A stretch of 64,000 nt of DNA from Alteromonadaceae bacterium M269 (GTDB lineage: Bacteria > Pseudomonadota > Gammaproteobacteria > Enterobacterales > Alteromonadaceae), in contig SMNZ01000007.1 of assembly GCA_004353515.1 (NCBI GenBank), positions 62,001-126,000 of the forward strand. The letters run 5' to 3'. The notes under the pieces were generated by a model. It saw only the letters and a program-made list of their open reading frames with translations, was not told the origin of the DNA and ran no database searches. Positions 51,114-58,696 of the stretch are shown piece by piece (the stretch's first letter is position 1; every line of letters begins with the position of its first letter). Made by a program: the position numbers and the translations under genes.

Positions 51114-51695
51114 TTATTTTAATAGATGCATTGCTTGAGATTTAATAACACGCAGGCTTTCTTCATCGAATACTCCACGAGCTAGAACGCGTAAACCAAC
51201 AACCAGAGTAACGAGTCCTTTCGCTGTTTCACTAGCACTAACTGATTTAGCAATGCTCTCTTGTTTGTGCCCTAGCTCTATTTGCTGCCTGAAGAACACT
51301 TCCATCTCACTCATACTGTGTTTGACTAGCTTTTCTGTCGCTGCATCATGATTAGGGAGATCGAGCGCTGTATTGACCATCAAGCACCCTTTTTTGCAGC
51401 CCCGAGTCACACTTTGCTCTATCAATGCATCAAAGAGTGAACCGATTGCCTTTAGGGGATCTTGCATTTGCGACAGTTCGTCCAGCATCGCTTTACGCTG
51501 TTCATTGTCGTACTTTAATAAGCTTTGGGTAAACAGCTTTTTCTTGCTGCCAAATGCATTGTAGAAACTGCCTTTATTGATACCAATGGCGGCCAATAAA
51601 TCAGACAAAGACGTGGCCTCATAGCCTTTAGCCATAAAGACACTGATCGATTGATCTACCGCTTCATCTAAGTCGAATGATTTTTCCCAAGGCAT
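51114..51695 (-). CDS. TetR-family transcriptional regulator
   Basis: About 193 residues. Helix-turn-helix: VDQSISVFMAKGYEATSLSDLLAAIGINKGSFYNAFGSKKKLF, the AcrR/NemR-type TetR pattern. The C-terminal ligand domain has cysteines (RGCKKGCLMVN) that might sense electrophiles. I chose ATG 51695 (MPWEKSF), with AGGTGG upstream. It is next to the AhpD-like gene on the same strand, and the same operator motif is in front of both. Confidence 0.9.
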   Translation of the reverse strand: MPWEKSFDLDEAVDQSISVFMAKGYEATSLSDLLAAIGINKGSFYNAFGSKKKLFTQSLLKYDNEQRKAMLDELSQMQDPLKAIGSLFDALIEQSVTRGCKKGCLMVNTALDLPNHDAATEKLVKHSMSEMEVFFRQQIELGHKQESIAKSVSASETAKGLVTLVVGLRVLARGVFDEESLRVIKSQAMHLLK

Positions 51696-51735
51696 AGGTA
51701 CCCACCTTTGACATAAACACAAAAACGCAGTTTAT

Positions 51736-51745
51736 ACCAAATGGT
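51736..51745. promoter_or_regulatory. Third operator copy, TetR autoregulatory site
   Basis: ACCAAATGGT, embedded in TACCAAATGGTA, 41 bases upstream of the TetR start codon. Matches the two copies at 50948-50990. Confidence 0.55.
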
Positions 51746-51852
51746 ACAAAAATAACAAGCATGAGCATTCAAAAACACCTGCCAAGCGTTTTATTAGCGG
51801 TACTGGGAGCGATACGTTAAACTAACAACCAACTAACTAAAGCAGACAATTC

Positions 51853-52431
51853 ATGATCCACAACGATGTCCTTCGCCGCATCCGCTACGCTCTTAGAATC
51901 AATGATTCAGCGGCTATCTCTATCTTCAAATTAGTCAATTACGATATGGAGGAAGAATACCTCCAGTCCATTATGAAAAGAGAAGATGAGCAAGGCTACC
52001 TCCCCTGCCGCGACAAAATAATCTCTTTATTTCTCGATGGCCTGATCATCAAAAACCGTGGTAAGCAAGAAGGTGTTGAGCCTAAAATACTCAAAGGCGG
52101 CGAGCGCCTGAGCAATAATGAGGTTCTGCGTAAAATTCGTATCGCAATGAGCTATAAAGACGACGATATGATAACCCTACTGAAAATGGCTAATTTTCGC
52201 ATGAGTAAAGGGGAATTATCTGCCTTATTCAGAAAACCTGATCACAGAAACTACAAAGCCGCAGGCGATCAGGTTGTGCGTAACCTACTGCAAGGTATGG
52301 TCAGAAAGTATCGTCCAGATGCCAAAGATTCAGCACATTCAAAAGAGCAAGTTCAAGCTCGAGTAGATGCAAAAGCTAAAGTACGTCAGTCAAAGACTAA
52401 ACCTAAGAAGCCAGGCTCAGTTTGGGGATAG
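51853..52431 (+). CDS. yehS: DUF1456 family protein (YehS-like)
   Basis: A 192-residue protein with the two tandem DUF1456 units: MIHNDVLRRIRYALRINDSAAISIFKLVNYDMEEEYLQSIMKREDE and LSNNEVLRKIRIAMSYKDDDMITLLKMANFRMSKGELSALFRKPDH. The C-terminal tail is Lys/Arg-rich. It is the YehS family, whose function is unknown. Its stop is 6 bases from the deformylase start, so they are co-transcribed. It may bind nucleic acid, but this is only from charge. Confidence 0.9.
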   Translation: MIHNDVLRRIRYALRINDSAAISIFKLVNYDMEEEYLQSIMKREDEQGYLPCRDKIISLFLDGLIIKNRGKQEGVEPKILKGGERLSNNEVLRKIRIAMSYKDDDMITLLKMANFRMSKGELSALFRKPDHRNYKAAGDQVVRNLLQGMVRKYRPDAKDSAHSKEQVQARVDAKAKVRQSKTKPKKPGSVWG

Positions 52432-52437
52432 CGAACC

Positions 52438-52953
52438 GTGAAGATAGCACTTGTTGGTGAAACAGTACTAAAGACACCTGCATCGGCAGTTAGTGTTGAA
52501 GACATCAATACACTCGATTTCCAAAGCTTTGTGCATGAGCTTAAACAAACCATGTTAGACGCTAACGGAATTGGTATTGCTGCGCCACAAGTCTTCGATT
52601 CACGAGCAGTTATGATCATCGCTTCAAGACCAAACCCAAGATATCCCGACGCACCAGAAATGGCGCCTTTGGTGCTGATTAACCCTCGCATTATTCAACA
52701 CAGCGAAGATCAAACAAAAGACTGGGAGGGTTGTTTATCGGTCCCAGCGCTCAGAGGCAAAGTTAAACGCTACAATTGGATTGAAATCGAATACCACGAT
52801 ATTTGTGGCGAGCTCATATCCTGCAAATTCGAAGGGTTTGTGGCACGTATTTTCCAACATGAGTACGACCACCTAATTGGCAAAACATGGCTGGACCATA
52901 TCGAATCAACAGAAGATATAGTTGCCGAAAGTGTTTTATTTCAATCGGCGTAA
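52438..52953 (+). CDS. def: Peptide deformylase
   Basis: A 171-residue metalloenzyme. All three family motifs are seen: GIGIAAPQ (about 45-52), EGCLSVP (Cys ligand, about 97-103) and QHEYDHLIG (two His ligands with the Glu, about 138-146). It removes the N-formyl group from new proteins. Start is GTG, 6 bases after the yehS stop. It is not next to fmt, so it is probably a second copy or a divergent paralogue in this genome. Confidence 0.93.
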   Translation: MKIALVGETVLKTPASAVSVEDINTLDFQSFVHELKQTMLDANGIGIAAPQVFDSRAVMIIASRPNPRYPDAPEMAPLVLINPRIIQHSEDQTKDWEGCLSVPALRGKVKRYNWIEIEYHDICGELISCKFEGFVARIFQHEYDHLIGKTWLDHIESTEDIVAESVLFQSA

Positions 52954-52958
52954 TTTAT

Positions 52959-53855
52959 CTATGATTTGTGCGCATTGCCGTTAAAGTTAAGCCCCCAGTC
53001 AAAGACTTCTTGCCATATCTGTGCAGCGTTTTTCTTGAAATAGCCCATGTGATCCAGCACTTTAAGTCCGTAATCTTTCGGTTTCATATCAACTGTTGTC
53101 AATTGCGCATTAGCGTAACCTTTGCAGAAAGCATCTCGTGATGCGGGCTGTGCCCATTTGTCATCTACCGCATTGATCGCAACCAAGGGTTTGTCGAAGC
53201 GTGCAAAAAGTTCTGAGACATGAGGCATATCAGGATCATCGAAGAAATAATGAGGGAACTGACACCAATACTTCCAGTCGCGATAGACGTTGATGGGAAG
53301 ATCTTCACCTAATCCCAATTTATTCCAAGGCAAGTAACCGTAAATACGCACTAAAAGCGGTGCTGCTACATGCCAAAGAAATCTGACCTTTAGGCTTTCA
53401 AGATAAGGCATCCAACCATGCCAACCTGCCCCCGTACCGAAAACATAAGCTCCGTCAATCACATCAATATTGGGTAACAATCCCAGAGCATGACCACCGA
53501 ACGAATGTCCTACAAGTAAAATTGATCGCTCAGTACTTGTTTTTAGTTTGAGCGATTGTGCATAGTCGACAACAGCAGCTAAGTCTTCGGTTGCCCACTG
53601 AAGGTAACGCATGTCGAACCCTTTAAGCGAACCCGGTGCGGACTCTCCAACACCGCGATAATCCAAAGTCAGCACCGTAAACCCTTTTGCAACAGCATCA
53701 CTTGCAAATCGCTGGTAAAAGCGCTGAGGTACAGCCGTTGCTCCGGCCATCACTAATATTGCACCATAGTCATTATCGGCAGACTTATATTCATAACCTG
53801 AAACGCGATAGCCGTCTTTTGTAGTCAGTGTTAAGGATTCTTTTATCGCAGACAT
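52959..53855 (-). CDS. Alpha/beta-hydrolase family protein
   Basis: About 298 residues. Nucleophile elbow LLVGHSFGGHAL (Ser about 117), a YRGVGES loop, acid candidates in INAVDDKWAQP, and the histidine in LDHMGYF. It looks like the exported-less hydrolases often annotated as lysophospholipase-like. ATG 53855 has GAGG just upstream; another ATG five codons earlier is possible. The promoter is a MerR-type elongated-spacer promoter, so the adjacent MerR protein is its likely regulator. Substrate unknown. Confidence 0.85.
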   Translation of the reverse strand: MSAIKESLTLTTKDGYRVSGYEYKSADNDYGAILVMAGATAVPQRFYQRFASDAVAKGFTVLTLDYRGVGESAPGSLKGFDMRYLQWATEDLAAVVDYAQSLKLKTSTERSILLVGHSFGGHALGLLPNIDVIDGAYVFGTGAGWHGWMPYLESLKVRFLWHVAAPLLVRIYGYLPWNKLGLGEDLPINVYRDWKYWCQFPHYFFDDPDMPHVSELFARFDKPLVAINAVDDKWAQPASRDAFCKGYANAQLTTVDMKPKDYGLKVLDHMGYFKKNAAQIWQEVFDWGLNFNGNAHKS

Positions 53856-53893
53856 TGGGACCTCATCCATTCGCGCTAAACAATAATGGAGGG

Positions 53894-53925
53894 AGTATAA
53901 AGTATAGAGTAGACTCTACAGTCAA
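53894..53925 (-). promoter_or_regulatory. MerR-type promoter with elongated spacer
   Basis: On the minus strand: TTGACT, 20-base spacer, TATACT. The dyad TAGAGT-N2-ACTCTA at 53905-53918 lies inside the spacer. This is the signature arrangement on which MerR activators untwist DNA. It reads toward the hydrolase gene. Confidence 0.75.
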
Positions 53926-53953
53926 GTAGTAATTTGAAGCTTGGTTTCCCGCT

Positions 53954-54298
53954 ATGAACACAAAGAAGATCACAGAAATTACCGGAGTCGTCAAAGATAC
54001 TCTCAGGTACTACGAGAAAATAGGACTGATAACGCCACCTGCTCGTAGTGACAATGGTTACCGGATCTACGACAAAATTCATCTCAAAGAGCTGAAGTTT
54101 ATTAAGATGGCACAGTCAGTCGGTTTTACTTTAGCAACAATCAAACTCGCGGTTCCGAAGCTATCAAGCCCGGATCCATCTTGTCCTGTATTGAAAAAAA
54201 CCATCAAGGACCAAATAGAGGCTATAGAAGAGAAAATTCAGGAACTCAATCAAGCGAAAGCAACATTAACTTCCTGGTTGGAGATCAATACACGTTAG
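53954..54298 (+). CDS. MerR-family transcriptional regulator
   Basis: A 114-residue activator. Winged helix-turn-helix: KKITEITGVVKDTLRYYEKIGLITPPARSDNGYRIYDKIHLKELKFIKMAQSVGF. The C-terminal dimerisation coiled coil is at about 82-110 (KDQIEAIEEKIQELNQAKATLTSW). It has a SPDPSCPVL stretch with one cysteine. It is divergent from the hydrolase whose promoter has the matching elongated spacer. Its co-inducer is unknown. Confidence 0.92.
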   Translation: MNTKKITEITGVVKDTLRYYEKIGLITPPARSDNGYRIYDKIHLKELKFIKMAQSVGFTLATIKLAVPKLSSPDPSCPVLKKTIKDQIEAIEEKIQELNQAKATLTSWLEINTR

Positions 54299-54307
54299 CA
54301 GCGGCCT

Positions 54308-54982
54308 ATGAAAGACAATAAGCTGGATAATCCCGTATGGCATTCACTTAATGAAAGCCACCAAGCCTTTTCATTGAAGTACGGAGACGCCTTATTTTAT
54401 TCTCCCGAATATTGTGTGTTTGGCGAACAACGTCAATCGAAAAACATAAGCGATGCCATCACCTCTTATGCACAACTAAGCCCCTCATTCTTTGTTATCG
54501 GAGAGAAACCCAATCTCCCCAACACCTTCAACATCCAGCAAGAAGTCGCTTGTCTTCAAATGGTTGTCTCAGAGAAAATAGATATTGCGCCGACTCATTC
54601 CATTGTTAAGTTAGAGTCAGAACATCTAGATGATGTCTTAACCTTAGTAGCAGTTGCTTATCCTCACTTCTTTCAACCGAAAACACTTTTTCTAGGCAGT
54701 AATTACGGTATTTATCAAGACGGTAAGCTCGTTGCAATGACTGGTGAACGCATGAAAATGCATGAATACACAGAGGTCAGTTCTGTCATAACACACCCCG
54801 ATTACACAGGCAGAGGATACGCCAAACAACTGCTAGCGCATACGGTTAATCAAATCTTTGATGAAACTAAAAAGCCTTATTTGCACGTCGCTAAATCAAA
54901 TGTTGCAGCCATCGCGTTGTACGAAAAGCTCGGGTTCCAAACTCGAAGGGAAATCACTTTTTGGGGAATTAAAGCGGGTTAA
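54308..54982 (+). CDS. GNAT-family N-acetyltransferase (FR47-like)
   Basis: A 224-residue protein with the GNAT core at about 130-215: YTEVSSVITHPDYTGRGYAKQLLAHTVNQIFD (acetyl-CoA loop GRGYAKQL) and VAKSNVAAIALYEKLGFQTRREITFW. The N-terminal half is an extra domain typical of FR47-like proteins. It starts 9 bases after the MerR stop, so it probably shares its transcript. The substrate is unknown; detoxification is plausible. Confidence 0.88.
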   Translation: MKDNKLDNPVWHSLNESHQAFSLKYGDALFYSPEYCVFGEQRQSKNISDAITSYAQLSPSFFVIGEKPNLPNTFNIQQEVACLQMVVSEKIDIAPTHSIVKLESEHLDDVLTLVAVAYPHFFQPKTLFLGSNYGIYQDGKLVAMTGERMKMHEYTEVSSVITHPDYTGRGYAKQLLAHTVNQIFDETKKPYLHVAKSNVAAIALYEKLGFQTRREITFWGIKAG

Positions 54983-55038
54983 CCTTATATTCCTTACAAA
55001 AGTTTGGCTGGCGTAAACAGCAAAACCGATATAAAGTG

Positions 55039-55069
55039 CTACAATATAATATATTTTATAATAATGTAG
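55039..55069. promoter_or_regulatory. AT-rich dyad before the ParD-like gene
   Basis: CTACA at 55039-55043 and TGTAG at 55065-55069 frame a near-palindromic A/T stretch, ending 9 bases before the start codon. It contains TATAAT-like sequences, so a bound ParD-like protein could repress this promoter. Confidence 0.4.
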
Positions 55070-55077
55070 AGTAGGCT

Positions 55078-55284
55078 ATGGGTATTGTTAAAATCTCTGA
55101 TGATCTTCATGAAGAAGTAAGAAAAACGAGCACAGTTATGGAGCGTTCGATGAATTCTCAAGCTGAATTCTGGATAAAGATAGGACGTCTCGCAGAACAA
55201 AATCCAACCTTAACTTATGAAGAAATACTTGAACGCGAAATGCGTAATCAAAATGTTGCCTCGGTTAGGTTAATCAGTGAGTAA
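55078..55284 (+). CDS. ParD-like antitoxin-family protein
   Basis: A 68-residue protein matching the ParD-like family (VKISDDLHEEVRKTSTVMERSMNSQAEFWIKIGRLAEQNP). Such proteins carry a ribbon-helix-helix fold. Instead of a ParE toxin, the next gene, overlapping by 8 bases, encodes methionine aminopeptidase. This pairing recurs in gammaproteobacteria; the protein may regulate the operon rather than neutralise a toxin. Confidence 0.85.
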   Translation: MGIVKISDDLHEEVRKTSTVMERSMNSQAEFWIKIGRLAEQNPTLTYEEILEREMRNQNVASVRLISE

Positions 55285-56056
55285 CTCCATGATTAAATCT
55301 AAAGACGAAATCGATCTGATGAGGGAATCAGGCCGTTTGCTGGCCCAGGTATTTCATGCACTAGACAAAATAGTGGACATTGGCGTATCTACCATGGAAA
55401 TCAACGATTTCGTCGAAAGCTACATCGTGCATGAGTTACAAGCAAGGCCCGCCAGTAAAGGGCAATACGGTTATCAATACGTACTTAATTCATCGATTAA
55501 TGAGGTTGTATGTCATGGCATTCCTTCTTCAACAAAGAAGCTCAGAAACGGTGATATTGTCAATATCGATATTACGTTAGAGAAAAACGGATTCATCGCA
55601 GACAGCAGTAAAATGTATAGCATTGGTGACATTACCCCTATAGCCCAACGCTTGGTCGATAATACCTATCAAGCCATGTGGAAAGGTATTCTATCAGTCA
55701 AACCTGGCGCAACTTTAGGCGATATCGGACATGCAATTCAACAACATGCTGAGAAGCAGGGATTCAGTGTTGTGCGTGATTATTGCGGGCACGGCATTGG
55801 CAGAGAAATGCACGAAGAACCTCAAGTGCTGCATTATGGAAGACCTAACACCGGATTGAAATTACAGGAAGGAATGGTATTCACAATTGAGCCGATGATA
55901 AATCAAGGTTCATACAAGACTAAGCAAAAGAACGATGGTTGGACTGTGGTCACCCGAGATAAAAAACTCTCTGCACAATGGGAACACACTATATTAGTCA
56001 CATCTTCAGGTGCAGAAGTACTCACACTTAGAGAAGAGGAAAAACAACAGTTGTAA
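55277..56056 (+). CDS. map: Type I methionine aminopeptidase
   Basis: A 259-residue enzyme. Metal ligands are all visible: Asp in VNIDITLE and Asp in DSSKMYSIGD, His in YCGHGIGREMHEEP, Glu in VFTIEPM and Glu in QWEHTILV. It removes the initiator methionine in the cytosol. GTG at 55277 with AGGTT upstream is the likely start, overlapping the ParD-like gene; an ATG at 55289 is the alternative. It is not next to rpsB, so it is probably a second, regulated copy. Confidence 0.93.
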   Translation: MSNSMIKSKDEIDLMRESGRLLAQVFHALDKIVDIGVSTMEINDFVESYIVHELQARPASKGQYGYQYVLNSSINEVVCHGIPSSTKKLRNGDIVNIDITLEKNGFIADSSKMYSIGDITPIAQRLVDNTYQAMWKGILSVKPGATLGDIGHAIQQHAEKQGFSVVRDYCGHGIGREMHEEPQVLHYGRPNTGLKLQEGMVFTIEPMINQGSYKTKQKNDGWTVVTRDKKLSAQWEHTILVTSSGAEVLTLREEEKQQL

Positions 56057-56133
56057 TAACAGGTAATAGCCCCTCGATTCATACTAAGCTAGCTTAAGCT
56101 GTAATTAAGCAATTAATAGCGCGGGAGCTATAC

Positions 56134-57276
56134 ATGAATGAGTGTTATCGGTGTGGTCAACCGCTATCGCCAATGCCAATTCCTGTACAAACGGCTATCG
56201 CAGCTCGTCATACAGCTGCAATCAACCATCGCGCAAACTGTAATGTTTATAAAAAACTGAGACACGAACTAAAGCTTAGAGACAATATTACGGTTCAAAA
56301 CCCGCCTTTCTGGAATGGCTTACAGAATGTAACCAGTTATGCCTCTTTTGATTCAGTAACAACAGCGCTTTCTCTGCAACAAGAGTTCACTCGTATGGCT
56401 CCCACTGCGACCTACACAGATTTGGATGTAACTCGATTACAAGGGCTTTGGGGAACACTGCCGGGAGGTGTACATAAAAAATATTCTCCAGCCGATCGTT
56501 GGGTATTCGCCGATAAGGATGGTGGCGGTGGCGATTATGCTAATGAAGATCAAGCCATGGGCGTTCTCGGAAATAATGCTTACTTCTCATATCAACACCC
56601 GCTAACTCATAACGTAACGAATCAGCAGCATCGGCGCTTAAGAGCAGTCTCCAACTACTCTTTAAATACAGCTCTAGCCCCGGCACCCGTCGCCGATACA
56701 ATGAACAACCAAATAGCCATATTTAATGGGCAGCAAAATAAAACGAGAGATGCTATTTATCAGTTGCTCAAAATACATAATGAACTCTATGAAAACCGCA
56801 TCATGCACGGCGATATGCATATGGGTAACATCAAAGTTCTAGATGGTGCAAATACGGTCTTTGTCAAAGCTTTCGATTTTGGCAAGGCAGCCTTCAATGT
56901 TAAAAATGGACAAACAGGTAGCGGTAAAAGACGGGATGACCTAAAGTATCTCTTCAAACGACAGGCTGCAGGCAATATGATTAATTTCTTTGAGACTGTC
57001 AGTCGGGGCATGCGAACATGGAACGATAACCGTCAACTCAAGCACTACCCTATCCACCGACTTACCCTATCGCTCCATAATTGGAATACCGAAAATCACT
57101 ACAACACTATCTGCGGGATCATGGATGAATATGGCGATAGGCTACTCGAGATGTTGAGTCAAACTCGTCCTGACAAAAACACACGATGCGCTAATCAGCA
57201 TACACGATCTCGACTGGTAGAAGACATATTCCGATGGGTAGCCGATGAACTCGTATGGGTTCTGGGAGCTAGATAA
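56134..57276 (+). CDS. Atypical protein-kinase-like protein
   Basis: A 380-residue soluble protein. Kinase-type catalytic residues occur at about 222-249: IMHGDMHMGNIKVLDG, giving His-x-Asp-x4-Asn, then VKAFDFGKAAF, a DFG metal site. The N-lobe is not recognisable; a glycine stretch DGGGGDYANEDQ (about 128-139) may replace the usual loop. The N-terminus has CYRCGQPLSP and another Cys, a possible zinc knuckle. GGGAG precedes the ATG. It follows map, about 77 bases later, and is probably separate. Small-molecule kinases (aminoglycoside-type) share HxDxxxxN/D, so a protein target is not proven. Confidence 0.65.
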   Translation: MNECYRCGQPLSPMPIPVQTAIAARHTAAINHRANCNVYKKLRHELKLRDNITVQNPPFWNGLQNVTSYASFDSVTTALSLQQEFTRMAPTATYTDLDVTRLQGLWGTLPGGVHKKYSPADRWVFADKDGGGGDYANEDQAMGVLGNNAYFSYQHPLTHNVTNQQHRRLRAVSNYSLNTALAPAPVADTMNNQIAIFNGQQNKTRDAIYQLLKIHNELYENRIMHGDMHMGNIKVLDGANTVFVKAFDFGKAAFNVKNGQTGSGKRRDDLKYLFKRQAAGNMINFFETVSRGMRTWNDNRQLKHYPIHRLTLSLHNWNTENHYNTICGIMDEYGDRLLEMLSQTRPDKNTRCANQHTRSRLVEDIFRWVADELVWVLGAR

Positions 57277-57318
57277 AACGAGTTCGGGTTAGATAATTCG
57301 GCTACTTCACATTGTCAT

Positions 57319-57852
57319 CTATAACTTATTGAGCTGCTTTTCCAATAACGCTTCAATGCGCTTCACACTTTCAACCAATTCTTTAAGGTCATTGGGCGAT
57401 TCTGGGCTAGCTTTCTCGCTAGTTGTGTTAAGCATTTGAAGTTCATCTTTTTGAGTCAGAATGCGCTCTCTAAAGTTTGCTGCGTCCACTATACCTATCA
57501 TAGAAACTAAAGCGCCGGTACCAGACTGCCCGGCTGTTTCGAAGTTCAAACGATATAAATTAAAAAAGCGCATTAATGGCCCTTGGACCATGCCAACATC
57601 AGTTATCTTTTCCAGCGGTATAGATTTTTCGACTTTAAAAAGTATGCCTCGTTTCACCACAAGCTTACGCTCAAGCAGTTCAGCTGACATGGCATTAAGG
57701 ATCTTTTGCGACACCAGCAACACAACCACAATAACAATAGGAATCAAAGGTATTGAAATCACTAAAATAGATGAGAAGAACAGCCAATAAACTAACCAAT
57801 ACTGTTTTACTTTCTTATCAAATGTGGCTTTATCAATCACGGTCTCGTTCAT
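57319..57852 (-). CDS. Membrane protein with bacterial PH (YdbS/YdbT-type) domain
   Basis: A 177-residue protein: two hydrophobic segments in a hairpin at about 15-50 (YWLVYWLFFSSILVISIPLIPIVIVVVLL), then a bPH2 domain (about 55-130; LVVKRGILFKVEKSIPLEKITDVGMVQGPLMRFF). The C-terminal tail is an acidic coil. These proteins are of unknown role, perhaps membrane organisation. The gene is convergent with the kinase-like gene. Confidence 0.85.
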   Translation of the reverse strand: MNETVIDKATFDKKVKQYWLVYWLFFSSILVISIPLIPIVIVVVLLVSQKILNAMSAELLERKLVVKRGILFKVEKSIPLEKITDVGMVQGPLMRFFNLYRLNFETAGQSGTGALVSMIGIVDAANFRERILTQKDELQMLNTTSEKASPESPNDLKELVESVKRIEALLEKQLNKL

Positions 57853-58213
57853 ATTGAACCTATATTTTTGCTATTGAGGAGTGAGAAATGAATCATTGCA
57901 TGTAATTTCTTTCTTTTAAATATCTATAAAAACAAGTGAAAAAACTCAATGTACGCCACTATTAGGGTATTGTTTTTTATACCAGTATATCCTGACCGAT
58001 ACGTGTAAACATTTAGTTTACAAATATTTCGGATATGTTACATAATACCTAGGCCTTATAAAATAAGGGGATCACCATAAAAACACCTATTTTTGGATTA
58101 GTTTTTCTAATGGAAAATTTTATTTTATCTCAATTGTACAATTTTTAACTACCTCTAAAATGCGCCTCGTTCTCTTTATCAACTTTTACAAAATTTAGTC
58201 GAGGAATACTCCC
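57853..58213. other. AT-rich leader of the DUF3718 gene
   Basis: 361 bases without a gene. Two dyads stand out: TGTAAAC-N5-GTTTACA at 58004-58022 and CCTTAT-N3-ATAAGG at 58054-58068. They could bind regulators of the highly expressed exported protein downstream. A good GAGGAA precedes its ATG. Confidence 0.45.
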
Positions 58214-58624
58214 ATGTTGAAATCATTATTTGCTGCTATCGCTCTTGTTGCTGCTGTTGCTCCAAACTCACAAGCTGTTGAGTTTGTAAACCAAGACGGT
58301 TCTAAATTAAGCCAGCTATGTATTGCTGCTGCTGAGTCAAACAACCCTGCAATTAACGCTGTTAACACATCAACTGTTTTGTGTAACGGTGTAACATTGA
58401 AAAAGTTCGTTAAGCAATACAATGCAGCTAAAGCACAAGCTATCGCTCTAGAAAAAGCAAACAACTCTCCTGAATCAGAGTTATGTGTTGCTGCTGCAAC
58501 TTCTAACGATGCTTTCGCTCAAGCAAAAACTAACTTCGACCAAGCTATCATCAGCGATGTTGCTTGTAACGGTGTTGAGCTTGTTAAATTTGCTAAGCGT
58601 TACAACAAAAAATTCAACGGCTAA
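58214..58624 (+). CDS. Exported DUF3718 protein with two tandem repeats
   Basis: A 136-residue periplasmic protein with signal peptide (SLFAAIALVAAVAPNSQA). The mature part is two similar units, each with two cysteines: LCIAAAESNNPAINA...VLCNGVTLKKFVKQY and LCVAAATSNDAFAQA...VACNGVELVKFAKRY. Each pair likely forms a disulphide. DUF3718 is found in marine gammaproteobacteria; role unknown. Very regular codon choice (many GCT, GTT, AAA) suggests high expression. Confidence 0.88.
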   Translation: MLKSLFAAIALVAAVAPNSQAVEFVNQDGSKLSQLCIAAAESNNPAINAVNTSTVLCNGVTLKKFVKQYNAAKAQAIALEKANNSPESELCVAAATSNDAFAQAKTNFDQAIISDVACNGVELVKFAKRYNKKFNG

Positions 58625-58645
58625 TTGTTGAAAATCAATTCTGAG

Positions 58646-58677
58646 AAAGGGCAATAGTGAATCTATTGCCCTTTTTT
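58646..58677 (+). terminator. Rho-independent terminator of the DUF3718 gene
   Basis: AAAGGGCAATAG-TGAAT-CTATTGCCCTTT, perfect 12-base arms followed by TTT, 22 bases past the stop codon. It also faces the convergent yqjG-like gene. Confidence 0.9.
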
Positions 58678-58696
58678 ATTTTGTGGCTCGGATACT

